Assembly (NCBI GenBank): GCA_016714605.1
Contig: JADKDL010000016.1
Location: 1-64,000 of the forward strand
DNA length: 64,000 nt
Origin: Bacteroidales bacterium
Lineage (GTDB): Bacteria; Bacteroidota; Bacteroidia; Bacteroidales; UBA1715
Direction of reading: 5' to 3'
Part shown: one piece after another, positions 34,999-44,667 of the stretch
Layout: each line of letters begins with the position of its first letter
How positions within the stretch are numbered: the stretch's first letter is position 1
Translations under genes and position numbers: made by a program
Notes under the pieces: generated by a model
The model's input: only the letters and a program-made list of their open reading frames with translations
The model's database searches: none
Told to the model about the DNA's origin: nothing

Positions 34999-35481
34999 CT
35001 ACTTATACTCCAAAATCTCTATACCAACCGAATGTATTCCTGAAATTGCATTATTAAAATCCTCACAACGCATTGCTTGTTGCAAAGAGAAAGTAAATCT
35101 GCCATATTCAGGAAATATAATATTATTTTTTATCACAAAAGTATTTTCATATTTGTCGCCAATTCCCTTACCAGTCCATCTACCTGCATAATCAGAAATT
35201 ATAAGATTTAGAGTATCTCTTATAACTTTTCCGCTCGGAAAACTGATGGTGGAAAATAAATACAAATTAGCCCAATAATACTCATCACTATTATCAACAC
35301 GCAATCTTACTGCTACGGGTTGGGTAGTATCGGTCACATCAAAAGAGAACTGAGCTATTGAGTCCTTGTGCCAGTTACTGTTCTCAATATCAACAATATC
35401 TGAATATAAGACTGTGCCCTCTGAACATGAAAAAAGACAACCGGCAACAAGCAAATAAAAAAACAATATTACCTTATTCAT
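34999..35481 (-). CDS. gldH: Gliding motility lipoprotein GldH
   Basis: A 160-residue lipoprotein: signal peptide and lipobox CLFSC (Cys19), then the GldH beta-sandwich pattern, with WHKDSIAQFSFDVTDT, YWANLYLFSTISFPSG, RDTLNLIISDYAGRWTGKGIGD and FSLQQAMRCEDF. GldH is one of the Gld proteins tied to gliding and type IX secretion in Bacteroidetes, though it is also present in non-gliding species. The start ATG overlaps the stop of the displaced RicT tail (TAA within ATGAATAA), which suggests coupled translation. Confidence 0.9.
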   Translation of the reverse strand: MNKVILFFYLLVAGCLFSCSEGTVLYSDIVDIENSNWHKDSIAQFSFDVTDTTQPVAVRLRVDNSDEYYWANLYLFSTISFPSGKVIRDTLNLIISDYAGRWTGKGIGDKYENTFVIKNNIIFPEYGRFTFSLQQAMRCEDFNNAISGIHSVGIEILEYK

Positions 35482-35898
35482 TTGTATTGCTGTTGTTTTG
35501 ATTTGAATCAGATCCAGTAGATTTGTTTTGCGGTGCTTTGTTCCTTCTAAAATTCTGATTATTATTTTTCTGATTGTTTCTATTTACGTTATTCTGCGGT
35601 TTATTTACCTGATTAGACTGATTTGGCTTGTTTGTATTCTGGTTATTATCAGATCTTCTATTGTTCTGATTGTTATTTTGATTTGTATTTTGGCTATTAT
35701 TCTGATTATTATTTTGGTTATTTGGTTTTATTTCAGTTTTATTGCTGGTGTCTCTTTTTACAAAACCTTCGCTTTTTGGCTGATTATTAGTAGTATTCTC
35801 TGTAGGAGTTTGTTGTTTGTTTTCTACAGAATTTGAATTTACCGGTTGGTTTGAATTGGTAGAATTATCATTCACGCCATCAGGTCTTTTCTTCTTTC
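35474..35898 (-). pseudogene. Asn/Gln-rich C-terminal tail of RicT, displaced by a frameshift
   Basis: An open frame that begins in the A-rich end of the RicT core and continues RKKKRPDGVNDNSTN for about 140 residues, dominated by Asn, Gln, Lys and Pro (repeats such as NNQN), to a TAA at 35474-35476. It is low-complexity and disordered. Bacteroidetes RicT/PSP1 proteins usually carry such a charged or Asn-rich tail, so this is probably the tail of the upstream gene. Dropping one A from the five-A run at 35899-35903 (minus strand) joins the frames. Its stop overlaps the gldH start, which supports translation in this frame. Confidence 0.7.
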
Positions 35899-37007
35899 TT
35901 TTTCTTAGCTTTAAGATTATCAAATCTGGTAAGACTTTCTTGACCAACAATATTCTCATAATCAGGCAATACTTCTTTAACCACAATTATAGAATCATCT
36001 TCAAGCTTGTGTGGTAAAACACCTTTTATATTTAACTGAATAATATCTTTCACCCTATCAACAGAAACTGCTTGAATTTTAGAAATACCGTCATTCATGC
36101 AACTATACCACATGGTACGTTTATAAACGTCTGTTTTTATATGATAGGCATAACCGTCTTTAAGTTTAAGTTGAACAGTAGTATCAGGAAAATCATGACG
36201 TGCATCAATATAACTATCGGCCTCAAAATTAAGACAACACTTAAGTTTGCCACAGTTGCCAGCAAGCTTTTGCGGATTCAATGAAATTTCTTGATATTTT
36301 GCAACCGTTGTAGCAACCGATACAAATTTAGAAATAAACTGAGCACAACAAAGTTCTTTACCACAAGAACCAATACCGCCAATTCGTCCGGCTTCTTGTC
36401 TTGCACCTATTTGCTTCATCTCAATTTTAACCTTAAAAGTATCAGCCAAAACCTTAATCAACTGGCGGAAATCTACTCTTTCATCGTCTATATAATAAAA
36501 AATCGCCTTCGTTCTATCTCCCTGATACTCAACATCGCCAATCTTCATTGCCAAAGTCAAATCTTTTGAAATCTGACGGGCTTTAATCATAGTTGGGTGT
36601 TCGAGCTTCTTAGCCTCTTCCCATTTTTCCAAATCAATTGGGCGGGCAATTCTATATACCTTTTTAAAGCCTTCAGGAGGCAATGGAATTTTATTTTTTC
36701 TTATTTGTTGTACTGCCAAATGACCGGTTACAGAGACAACACCAATATCGTGACCAGGTGATGCTTCTACTGCAATTATATCGCCTTGAACCAAATCGAG
36801 GTTATTGCAATTATCATAATATTCCTTTCGAGTATTCTTAAATCTTACTTCAACCAAACGAGAGCGGTTAGGATATTTTCCCAAATCTTTGAGCCAGTCA
36901 AAAACATCTAGCTTAAAACTGCCGGCTTTCCATTCTTTTTTAGGGTTGTTTATTTCAGTATTTTCGGGAATATTTGATGTGTTTGAATTTATATTTTGTT
37001 CGTTCAT
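35880..37007 (-). CDS. ricT: RicT/YaaT-like protein, PSP1 domain
   Basis: A 375-residue protein with an Asn-rich N-terminus, then the PSP1 domain (about residues 48-330) with the Cys-rich signature GSCGKELCCAQF and CGKLKCCLNFE that binds Fe-S clusters in RicT/RicA/RicF. In Firmicutes RicT works with RNase Y in mRNA processing; the Bacteroidetes role is unproven. It ends at KAKKKKEEKT only because of a frame change in a run of A; the Asn-rich tail (35474-35898) continues in another frame. Operon order holB, ricT, gldH, trmB is usual in Bacteroidia. Confidence 0.88.
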   Translation of the reverse strand: MNEQNINSNTSNIPENTEINNPKKEWKAGSFKLDVFDWLKDLGKYPNRSRLVEVRFKNTRKEYYDNCNNLDLVQGDIIAVEASPGHDIGVVSVTGHLAVQQIRKNKIPLPPEGFKKVYRIARPIDLEKWEEAKKLEHPTMIKARQISKDLTLAMKIGDVEYQGDRTKAIFYYIDDERVDFRQLIKVLADTFKVKIEMKQIGARQEAGRIGGIGSCGKELCCAQFISKFVSVATTVAKYQEISLNPQKLAGNCGKLKCCLNFEADSYIDARHDFPDTTVQLKLKDGYAYHIKTDVYKRTMWYSCMNDGISKIQAVSVDRVKDIIQLNIKGVLPHKLEDDSIIVVKEVLPDYENIVGQESLTRFDNLKAKKKKEEKT

Positions 37008-37147
37008 GAAATTTTGTCGTATTATATATAGTGTTTAGAAATAAAAAGAATACAGAAAAACGCATTGACAGGCAATAATTAATGCTGTCGGAAATCTCCA
37101 TAGTTTCTTATTTATTCCTTAAAGTTACACAAAAGTAAATAAAAAAA

Positions 37148-38275
37148 TCATTTCTTTAATAAAATGATGATTTTCAATGCAAGGTCGAAAAAAATTATTT
37201 TCGGATTTCCATTTCTTTCTATATGAAAATGAGCCTCGTTGAATTCTTTTGTCAAAGCCATTATATTATTTTGATTTATATAAGGATGAAATTTATCAGA
37301 AAAGACTCTTTCGTCCTTGTATAAGTATACAATGTCTTGATTTTGTGAGTTTAAAATAAAATTTTCGCGAATCATTTTAAGAGAATATTCGAGAAAAGCT
37401 TTCTGTTTTTCTCTTCCTATTGTACTTATTTCATTTACTAATTTATTTAAATCAATTACATTTTTCATAAAACACTGTCGCATCAGCGTTGTGAAATAGG
37501 TAAAATAATCTTTGCTAACTCCATCAAAGCTAAGAAGTTTTATTGCTTTATTATAATCGCCATCGGCATTATGAATAACATCAGCAACTTCATCGTCAGA
37601 GAGTTCAAAATCTTGTTTTATTCTAGCCTGTAGACTTTCATTATCAAGTTTAGGAATTTTAATAAGCTGTGTTCTTGAAATAATTGTTTGCAAAATTGCA
37701 TCAGCACTTTCAACAACCAGAATAAAGAGTGTTTTTGGTGGTGGTTCCTCAATTATTTTAAGCAATTTATTTGCACAGGTGATATTCATTTTTTCTGCCA
37801 TCCAGATAATCATCACTTTATATTCAGCTTCATAGGTTTTAAGATTCAGTTTTCTTAAAATCTCCGAACTTTCATTTTTCTGAATACTTCCCTGTTTATT
37901 GTCAATACCAATATGTTCGAGCCACTGATTTATACCAAAATATGGATGCTGATTTACAATAGCTCTCCAATCTTCTATAAAATAGTCGCTTACCGGGTCT
38001 TTCTTAACCTTGGTGGTGGTAGAAACGGGGAATACAAAATGCAAATCTGGATGAATCAATTTCTCATATTTGATACAAGACGAACACACTCCACAACTAT
38101 CGTGAGCTGTCTTTGCCGAGCAATTAATATATTGAGCATAAGCAATTGCCAATGCCAAACTACCGGAACCTTCGGGTCCCAGAAACATTTGAGCATGACT
38201 AACCCTACCTTCGCTCGTAGTTTGTATGAGTCTTTGTTTTATATCATTTTGTCCTATAATAGCAGAGAATTGCAT
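37148..38275 (-). CDS. holB: DNA polymerase III subunit delta-prime
   Basis: A 375-residue clamp-loader delta-prime from the ATG at 38275 (MQFSAIIGQNDIK); an ATG seven codons further upstream is less likely because the family starts here. Features: the IIGQ motif, a degenerate P-loop GPEGSGSLALA, the zinc-binding cysteines (CSAKT, CGVCSSC near residues 57-73) and SRTQLIKIP near 180. It is the ATPase-inactive stator of the clamp loader. It leads the leftward holB-ricT-gldH-trmB group, 141 bases before ricT. Confidence 0.9.
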   Translation of the reverse strand: MQFSAIIGQNDIKQRLIQTTSEGRVSHAQMFLGPEGSGSLALAIAYAQYINCSAKTAHDSCGVCSSCIKYEKLIHPDLHFVFPVSTTTKVKKDPVSDYFIEDWRAIVNQHPYFGINQWLEHIGIDNKQGSIQKNESSEILRKLNLKTYEAEYKVMIIWMAEKMNITCANKLLKIIEEPPPKTLFILVVESADAILQTIISRTQLIKIPKLDNESLQARIKQDFELSDDEVADVIHNADGDYNKAIKLLSFDGVSKDYFTYFTTLMRQCFMKNVIDLNKLVNEISTIGREKQKAFLEYSLKMIRENFILNSQNQDIVYLYKDERVFSDKFHPYINQNNIMALTKEFNEAHFHIERNGNPKIIFFDLALKIIILLKK

Positions 38276-38434
38276 ATTGTAAATTTTTAAGCGCAATTTA
38301 CAAAAACGAATGTAATTTATTGAATAAATAAGATGCTAAAAAAGATCTATTGAATTGTTTAAAACGATGCTCTAATAAAACACAACAAACAAATAAAATA
38401 ATAATTTTAAAATTAAAACTATAAGAATATGTGA

Positions 38435-38442
38435 TACCTTTG
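38435..38442 (+). promoter_or_regulatory. Promoter -7 box (TAnnTTTG) for the VTT-like gene
   Basis: TACCTTTG, an exact consensus match followed by C as is common. A start point near 38449 would leave an 11-base leader if translation began at 38460, which favours the later in-frame ATGs. Confidence 0.55.
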
Positions 38443-38459
38443 CGTCTAAAACATAAAAA

Positions 38460-39098
38460 ATGTCTCCTCTTACAGTAATAACATATCATGCTTTTTATAT
38501 GAATGCCATTAAACACATGAGTAAAGTACACAGGTACTACCGAATAACAAAATTTTATTCCTTTCTTAAACAAATAGCCATCAAAGGTGCAATTACAATT
38601 GGAATTGTGGTTTTGGTTTTAATGGGTCTTGAGTATTTTTTTATTGATATAAATGGTTTACTTGATACTATGGTGAGTACCTATCCGGCATGGGCTATAT
38701 TTGCATTTTTTCTTGTATCAGAAACGATACTAGGTTTAGTACCACCTGAAATATTCATAGCTTGGTCGGCAAAGGCTACAAATCCGCTATTATATTTGTT
38801 CATAATATCACTAATGTCATATCTTGGAGGCGTTATAAGCTATTTTTTAGGAGTTTATACAGGCAAAATTCCAAAAATCAAAGATAATCTCGAAAATAAA
38901 GTAGCTATACACGTTGTAAATCTCAGAAAATGGGGAGGTGTATTGGTTTTTATAGGAGCTATGCTTCCTTTACCACACGCAGTAGTAAGCTTTACCTGTG
39001 GGCTTATTAAATACAATTTTGGAAATTACCTATTGTGGGCTTTATTTAGGTTTCTAAGATTTGCTATATATGCATGGGTTTTATTTTCAATATTCTAA
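38460..39098 (+). CDS. VTT/DedA-like membrane protein
   Basis: A polytopic protein of up to 212 residues with five or six hydrophobic segments. The VTT (SNARE-associated/DedA) pattern is visible: ETILGLVPPEIFIAW, a glycine-rich SYLGGVISYFLGVYTG, and GAMLPLPHAVVSFTCGLIKY. VTT proteins scramble or translocate lipids; E. coli DedA proteins are linked to undecaprenyl-phosphate recycling. The start is uncertain: ATGs at 38460, 38499 and 38517 are in frame, and the promoter box favours one of the two later ones. Confidence 0.8.
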   Translation: MSPLTVITYHAFYMNAIKHMSKVHRYYRITKFYSFLKQIAIKGAITIGIVVLVLMGLEYFFIDINGLLDTMVSTYPAWAIFAFFLVSETILGLVPPEIFIAWSAKATNPLLYLFIISLMSYLGGVISYFLGVYTGKIPKIKDNLENKVAIHVVNLRKWGGVLVFIGAMLPLPHAVVSFTCGLIKYNFGNYLLWALFRFLRFAIYAWVLFSIF

Positions 39099-39139
39099 TT
39101 GGCGTTTTGAAAATATTTTTGTTAACGCTTTTTAAAGGT

Positions 39140-39721
39140 CTAATGCACCTTTAAATTCAAAAACTCTTTAATTAAATCATCAAAAACATTGGTAAATTGT
39201 TGTTCAATAGACTTGTAATTTTCTTTTAAAATTATGATTGCCAAGGGAGTCATTTCTGGCATAGATGTTCTGGCAGACATTCGTCTTAATACCCGTTCCA
39301 ATCCATAAAAAGAACCATAACTATTGAGCCAATCATTATAGACCATTGCCGGTAACACTTTGAGTAACTCTTTAGGAAATAAATACTTATAACAGTCTAT
39401 ATAAACACATGCCCGACGTATAAACGTAGTCTTATCAAAATTTGAATATTTGTACCAGTTACAACTTAAAAAATGATCGTAAACAATATCTGTAATGATT
39501 CCGGCATATCTGCCATGCGATTGTGCAAATAATGCTTTTGTCTTTTTAAAATCCTGATGTTTATCGGTTAATGCATCTATCTGTCTATGAAGCACAATAC
39601 CCTTTCTTATTCCTGCCGGATAAGAATCAAGTCGGCTACCTTTTACCCAGTCTGCAATAAAATTACCAACCATCAACTGAGAATCAGAGCCAGACAAATA
39701 TATATGAGCAAGGAAATTCAT
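39140..39721 (-). CDS. acpH: ACP phosphodiesterase (AcpH family)
   Basis: A 193-residue protein of the AcpH/DUF479 family: NFLAHIYLSG at the start, GNFIADWVKG, GIVLHRQIDALTD (His-Asp metal site) and DIVYDHFLS. AcpH removes the 4'-phosphopantetheine arm from holo-ACP and has an HD-like metal centre. It is the last gene of a leftward sppA-lpxK-acpH unit, 20 bases after lpxK. With several non-essential ACPs in this genome, it could also act on the pigment carriers. Confidence 0.9.
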   Translation of the reverse strand: MNFLAHIYLSGSDSQLMVGNFIADWVKGSRLDSYPAGIRKGIVLHRQIDALTDKHQDFKKTKALFAQSHGRYAGIITDIVYDHFLSCNWYKYSNFDKTTFIRRACVYIDCYKYLFPKELLKVLPAMVYNDWLNSYGSFYGLERVLRRMSARTSMPEMTPLAIIILKENYKSIEQQFTNVFDDLIKEFLNLKVH

Positions 39722-39741
39722 ATTTCAAAATTATTATAAAG

Positions 39742-40773
39742 CTACGAAATGTTCTTTTCTAATAGATTTAGAAAAGCTTCATCCTGATTAAAAAGAAACG
39801 CTACACTCAATGGCAATACCCATATATTGAATGCTACCAGTGAAGTAGCTGACAATTTTACCAAATCTTTTTCGGTTGTAATAATTGTTTTTACTCCCTT
39901 TGATTTTGCCCGTTTCATTATGGCATCCTCATCTTTAGAAGTAAAAAAATGATGATCGGGATACTGCATTGGTATAAACGTAAAACCAAGTGACTGCAAC
40001 TGATCATAAAATGGTTTAGGATTGGCAATTGCCGTGCAAGCAATAATTTGTTGAGGTATATTTGGTGCTAGAATGACATTACCCGATTTAGAATCGTAAA
40101 CAGAGCCATATTTCATTGTGGTGAAAAATACTTTTTGCTGAAACGTAGGTCTTAACATCTTTTCTAATTCTAAGGCCTTAGTTTTTGATAAATCAGGGGG
40201 ACATTTGGTAACAATAATAATAGTAGCCCTTTTAGCACCACGTCTATTTTCTCGCAATCTTCCGGCAGGTAGCAGATAGTCTTGAATATAGAGCTTTGAA
40301 TAATCGGTGAGTAAAATCTGTACCCGTGGCAAAATATGACGATGTTGGAAAGCATCATCGAGCAAAACCAATTGCAGTTGCGGTATTTGATTGAGTAATT
40401 GCTCTACTCCAATCACACGTTTTTCACAAACAGCAAAAACGGCATCAGGAAATTTTGCTTTCATCTGCAAAGGCTCATCGCCAACTTCTGCAACCGTACT
40501 ATTTTGCTTTACAAGTAAGAACCCTTTTGTTTTTCTTTTATATCCTCTACTGAGTACAGCTAATTTATACTTGGCCGAAAATACGGTTATAAGATATTCA
40601 ATCATAGGTGTTTTGCCGGTACCACCAACTGCAAGATTACCAACAGATACTATCGGTACATCAAACGATTTTGAAGGCAGAACACCTATAAAAAACAGCA
40701 AATTTCTGATAGCTGTAACCGCATTATACAAAATTGAAAACGGATACAATAAAATAAAAAGAATAGAACTCAT
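39742..40773 (-). CDS. lpxK: Tetraacyldisaccharide 4'-kinase
   Basis: A 343-residue LpxK of normal length: N-terminal hydrophobic segment, the P-loop-like VGGTGKTP near residue 50, LSRGYKR, VGDEPLQM, and LLDDAFQHR. It phosphorylates the 4' position of lipid A disaccharide at the inner membrane. It sits 15 bases after sppA and 20 before acpH on the same strand. Confidence 0.95.
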   Translation of the reverse strand: MSSILFILLYPFSILYNAVTAIRNLLFFIGVLPSKSFDVPIVSVGNLAVGGTGKTPMIEYLITVFSAKYKLAVLSRGYKRKTKGFLLVKQNSTVAEVGDEPLQMKAKFPDAVFAVCEKRVIGVEQLLNQIPQLQLVLLDDAFQHRHILPRVQILLTDYSKLYIQDYLLPAGRLRENRRGAKRATIIIVTKCPPDLSKTKALELEKMLRPTFQQKVFFTTMKYGSVYDSKSGNVILAPNIPQQIIACTAIANPKPFYDQLQSLGFTFIPMQYPDHHFFTSKDEDAIMKRAKSKGVKTIITTEKDLVKLSATSLVAFNIWVLPLSVAFLFNQDEAFLNLLEKNIS

Positions 40774-40788
40774 CAGAAAACTAACTGT

Positions 40789-42561
40789 TTATTCTACAAC
40801 AATATCGAACGGAATTTTAGCTAAAACACCCTCGGTTTTTGAAGCCGAAACTAAAGCTTTGTAATATTTATAATTTTCGCCCAAGGTCTCTTTTACCTGA
40901 GTAGAAACAGTATTTCCTGTAATACCTTTCATGATTGCCGAAAACGGATCAAGCACCTCTGGATAATATTTCACCACATAAACAGAATCAGCAATACCTT
41001 CCATATCTATAGCAACCTTCAGAGCAGTTTTTAGTCCGCCGAGCTTATCAACCAAGCCAATAGAAAGCGCATCGGCACCGGTCCAAACCCTGCCTTGCCC
41101 AACAGAATCTACCTCTGGTTGCGTTTTTTTTCTTCCTTCTGCTACATGCTTTGTAAATGTTTGATAAACATCTTCAATACCTAATTCCATAACCTTTACC
41201 TCTTGCGGATTAAGCGGTCGGGCAAAAGTACCCATGTCGGCATTTGCGTTAGAGGTAACCACATCAGAGGTGATTCCTAAATCATTGAGTAACTCAACAC
41301 CCGAAAAGAAAACACCAAAAACACCAATAGAACCGGTTATGGTAGTAGGCTGAGCTACAATATAATCGGCAGGAGCAGCAATATAATATCCACCCGAAGC
41401 AGCAGCATCGCCCATTGAAACGACAAAAGTCTTTTGCTCGGCAGAGAGCTTACACTCACGCCATATAGCTTCTGATGCTAACGCAGAGCCACCTCCGGAA
41501 TTCACACGCAAAACTATAGCTCTTACATTTTTATCAAGTCGTGCTTTTCTAATCATTCTCGACACATTTTCGCTACCAATTGACTCATCGTCACCTTCGC
41601 TTGGAATAATATTTCCCTGAGCTACAATAACCGCCACTTGCGTTTCTGATTCTGTAACTACAGAAAATTCCTCGGTTACCATTTCATTGATGTATGCACT
41701 GAGCGACACACTGTTTAAATCGGCATCTTGAGCTATTTTCATGCTATCTTTGCATTCAAGCAGAAATTCATCAAAATATTTAATCTCATCAATTAAACCT
41801 TTTTCTTTCGCAATTTTTCCATTTCTTATAGTAAGACTGTCGGCCCAAGTATCAATATCGGCAACCTGAATATTTCTAGATGCTGCAATAGAATTTTTTA
41901 GGTGAGACCAAATATCATCAATCATTTCTTTCATCTGATAACGACTTGCATCGCTCATTTTATCTTCAGATATGATTTCAACTGCACTTTTATATTTACC
42001 ATGTCTAATAATCTGAGGTTTGATACCAAGTTTTTCGAGTGCACTTTTAAAATGTGTTGTTCTAATGCTCACCCCTTGCAACATAACCTGTCCTTCCGGA
42101 TTCATATATACTTTTTGAGCAACAGACGACAAATAGTAAGCTTTTTGCGTATAGAAATCGCTGTAACTCAGTACGAATTTACCCGAAGCTTTGAAATCTT
42201 CAAGCGCATCTCTTATCTCGGTAAGGGTAGAGATACCTGCCGAAACGTAATCGACTTTCAGAATGATACCTTTTATATTATTATCTTGTTCTGCTTTTTC
42301 TATTGCTTTGAGAATGTCAATCAAACCAATTTTCTGATCGCCCGATAAAGCAAACGGATTAAACTGATCGAGCGGATTGTGCGAAACTTTATCGGCTATC
42401 TCACCATCGAGACTTACAACTAAAACCGAATTTTCTTTTACAACTTGCTCAGAACTACCGGTTACGCTAATCAATATTAGTACACCTACTAGAATGAAAA
42501 ATAATACTGCAATTAAGGTTCCTAGAAAAGAAACAAACAGATATTTAAAAAACTTTGCCAT
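40789..42561 (-). CDS. sppA: Signal peptide peptidase SppA (67K type)
   Basis: A 590-residue long-form SppA with one N-terminal membrane anchor (about residues 8-32) and two ClpP-like domains. The catalytic Lys is in the N-terminal repeat (GKYKSAVE near residue 205) and the catalytic Ser in the C-terminal repeat (AASGGYYIAA near 398, with GSIGVFGVFF after). It degrades leftover signal peptides at the inner membrane. Divergent from folK (60 bases between), first gene of the sppA-lpxK-acpH unit. Confidence 0.94.
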   Translation of the reverse strand: MAKFFKYLFVSFLGTLIAVLFFILVGVLILISVTGSSEQVVKENSVLVVSLDGEIADKVSHNPLDQFNPFALSGDQKIGLIDILKAIEKAEQDNNIKGIILKVDYVSAGISTLTEIRDALEDFKASGKFVLSYSDFYTQKAYYLSSVAQKVYMNPEGQVMLQGVSIRTTHFKSALEKLGIKPQIIRHGKYKSAVEIISEDKMSDASRYQMKEMIDDIWSHLKNSIAASRNIQVADIDTWADSLTIRNGKIAKEKGLIDEIKYFDEFLLECKDSMKIAQDADLNSVSLSAYINEMVTEEFSVVTESETQVAVIVAQGNIIPSEGDDESIGSENVSRMIRKARLDKNVRAIVLRVNSGGGSALASEAIWRECKLSAEQKTFVVSMGDAAASGGYYIAAPADYIVAQPTTITGSIGVFGVFFSGVELLNDLGITSDVVTSNANADMGTFARPLNPQEVKVMELGIEDVYQTFTKHVAEGRKKTQPEVDSVGQGRVWTGADALSIGLVDKLGGLKTALKVAIDMEGIADSVYVVKYYPEVLDPFSAIMKGITGNTVSTQVKETLGENYKYYKALVSASKTEGVLAKIPFDIVVE

Positions 42562-42621
42562 TGTATAGTTATATTTGATGTTTATTTACAAATGTACATT
42601 TTTTAGACAATTCACCACAGA

Positions 42622-43116
42622 ATGAATACAGTATTTTTACTACTGGGCGGAAATTTAGGCAACACATTATCGGTCTTTTTATCTGCCAAACGGGCTATTA
42701 AGCAAGATATTGGAAAAATCATAAAAGAATCTTCACTTTTCGAAAGCGAAGCATGGGGCTTCGAAGCCGAAACTATCTTCCTCAATCAGGTACTGCAATG
42801 CAAAACAAAACATTCTGCCGAATGGGTACTGAAACGCTGTTTGCAGATTGAACAGTCTTTAGGAAGGCAAAGAAACAGTAGCGCCGAAGGATACGCTTCT
42901 CGCACCGTTGATATTGATATACTATTTTACAACGATTCAATTATAGATAATGATGACTTAACCATACCCCACCCTCATCTGCATAAACGTAATTTCACGC
43001 TAGCACCTTTATCAGAAATTGCAGGAGAAATGGAGCATCCAATTCTAAAAAAAACGGTAAATACATTGCTCAGAGAATGTACAGATATGGGCAAAGTGAA
43101 CATAGTAGCTGTTTAA
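42622..43116 (+). CDS. folK: 6-hydroxymethyl-7,8-dihydropterin pyrophosphokinase
   Basis: A 164-residue HPPK of normal length: LLLGGNLGN at the start, FESEAWGF, LGRQRN, the signature RTVDIDILFYND (metal-binding Asp pair) and IPHPHLHKRNFTLAPL. It transfers pyrophosphate from ATP to the pterin in folate synthesis. It stands alone, divergent from sppA. Confidence 0.94.
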   Translation: MNTVFLLLGGNLGNTLSVFLSAKRAIKQDIGKIIKESSLFESEAWGFEAETIFLNQVLQCKTKHSAEWVLKRCLQIEQSLGRQRNSSAEGYASRTVDIDILFYNDSIIDNDDLTIPHPHLHKRNFTLAPLSEIAGEMEHPILKKTVNTLLRECTDMGKVNIVAV

Positions 43117-43296
43117 TTTGATTTTCATTATAGTATAATCGGGTAAAAGTGTTTGTAAAAGAAAATCAAATAGATACATATTATTAAAATTACAATAAAT
43201 AATTTTCACAATACTTGAAAATTAAAATCTCAAAAAATATAAAAAAAATCATAGTAATATAGGTAAACTCATTGTTTTTGATACTTTATTTTTTTA

Positions 43297-43304
43297 TATC
43301 TTTG
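43297..43304 (+). promoter_or_regulatory. Promoter -7 box (TAnnTTTG) for pgk
   Basis: TATCTTTG, an exact consensus match followed by G, with TTTTTG about 19 bases upstream as a possible -33 element. The pgk ATG is 38 bases downstream. Confidence 0.6.
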
Positions 43305-43341
43305 GCAGAAATAGTATTAACTTTTTAAATGTAAAAATAAA

Positions 43342-44601
43342 ATGCAGTTAATTGATAATTATAATTTTGCAGGGAAGAAGGCAATTGTAAGAGTTGACTT
43401 TAATGTGCCATTGCACAAAGAGACAATGGAAGTAACCGACAGCACCAGAATTAAAGGTGCATTGCCTACAATAAACAAAATATTGAAAGATGGCGGATCG
43501 GCAATTCTAATGTCGCATTTAGGCAGACCAGACGGAAAAGTAAATCCGAAATATTCTTTGAAATTTATACTTTCTAAATTGTCTGAAAACCTTCCGGGAG
43601 TAGAAATTAAATTTGTAGAAGACTGCATGAAAGCAGACCAAGCAGTTGCAGAATTGAAACCTGGACAAGTAATTTTACTTGAAAACCTTAGATTTTACGA
43701 AGAAGAAGAAGGTAAACCTGCATTGCCAAAAGAAACTCCAGAAGATGTTCTTAAAGCAGCAAAAGCAGAAGTAAAAGCTAAACAACCTGCATTTGTAGCA
43801 AAACTTGCTAGCTATGCAGATGTTTATGTAAACGATGCGTTTGGAACAGCACACAGAGCACACAGCTCAACTGCACTTATTGCAGACAAATTTACTGATG
43901 CAAACAAAATGTTCGGATTTTTGATTAATGGCGAACTTAAATCAATGGATACTGTATTGCAATCGGCTGATAAGCCTAAAACTGCAATAATGGGTGGTGC
44001 AAAAGTATCTGATAAAATACAAATCATTTCAAGACTATTACCTACAATAGACAACCTTATAATAGGTGGAGGTATGACTTATACATTCATCAAAGCACAA
44101 GGCGGAGAAATAGGTAACTCACTATGTGAAACCGACAAACTAGACCTTGCTCTTGATATTCTTAAAAAAGCAAAAGAACATAACGTAAATGTTTATATTC
44201 CTACTGATGCTGTAAATGCTGATAAATTTGACGCTAACGCTGCAACCAACACATCTAAAACCGATGCCACTCCAAACGGATGGATGGGATTAGACATAGG
44301 ACCTGAAACAATTGCTAAATTTACCGAAGTAATAAAAAATTCTAAAATAGTACTTTGGAATGGACCGATGGGTGTTTTTGAATTTGATAAATTTGCAACC
44401 GGAACTACAGCAGTAGCAAAAGCTTTGGCCGAAGCTACAGCAAACGGAGCATTTACCCTTATAGGTGGTGGCGACTCGGTTGCTGCTATAAACAAAAATA
44501 AACTAGCCGACAAAGTTAGTTATGTTTCTACCGGTGGTGGTGCTATGCTTGAATATATGGAAGGTAAAGAACTACCGGGTATCAAAGCTATTAGAAAATA
44601 A
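43342..44601 (+). CDS. pgk: Phosphoglycerate kinase
   Basis: A 419-residue PGK: substrate-binding VRVDFNVP near residue 19, SHLGRPDG near 59, AFGTAHRAHSS near 172, GGAKVSDKI near 220, and nucleotide-binding NGPMGVFE and GGGDSVAAI near the C-terminus. It makes ATP in lower glycolysis. An insertion near residues 125-145 (KETPEDVLKAAKAEVKAK) makes it longer than the 390-400 residues of most bacteria, as is usual in this phylum. Single gene with its own promoter and terminator. Confidence 0.97.
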   Translation: MQLIDNYNFAGKKAIVRVDFNVPLHKETMEVTDSTRIKGALPTINKILKDGGSAILMSHLGRPDGKVNPKYSLKFILSKLSENLPGVEIKFVEDCMKADQAVAELKPGQVILLENLRFYEEEEGKPALPKETPEDVLKAAKAEVKAKQPAFVAKLASYADVYVNDAFGTAHRAHSSTALIADKFTDANKMFGFLINGELKSMDTVLQSADKPKTAIMGGAKVSDKIQIISRLLPTIDNLIIGGGMTYTFIKAQGGEIGNSLCETDKLDLALDILKKAKEHNVNVYIPTDAVNADKFDANAATNTSKTDATPNGWMGLDIGPETIAKFTEVIKNSKIVLWNGPMGVFEFDKFATGTTAVAKALAEATANGAFTLIGGGDSVAAINKNKLADKVSYVSTGGGAMLEYMEGKELPGIKAIRK

Positions 44602-44626
44602 GTAATTTTTTAAATATTATATAAAA

Positions 44627-44659
44627 GGGTAAGGATGAAAATTCTTACCCTTTTTTTTT
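44627..44659 (+). terminator. Rho-independent terminator after pgk
   Basis: Seven-base stem GGGTAAG/CTTACCC (44627-44633 and 44644-44650) followed by nine T, 25 bases after the pgk stop. Confidence 0.9.
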
Positions 44660-44667
44660 GTGTGAAA

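Noticed and set aside
35880..35910. Programmed -1 ribosomal frameshift at the A-rich end of ricT (AAAAAG resembles a slippery site)
   Set aside because: The tail frame needs a +1 move, and the base before the slippery-like heptamer is G, so tRNA re-pairing would be poor. A simple one-base error is more likely.
35474..35986. An independent 170-residue Asn-rich gene starting at 35986
   Set aside because: Its first 35 residues are a shadow of the RicT core in another frame; the Asn-rich part is better explained as the RicT tail displaced by a frameshift.
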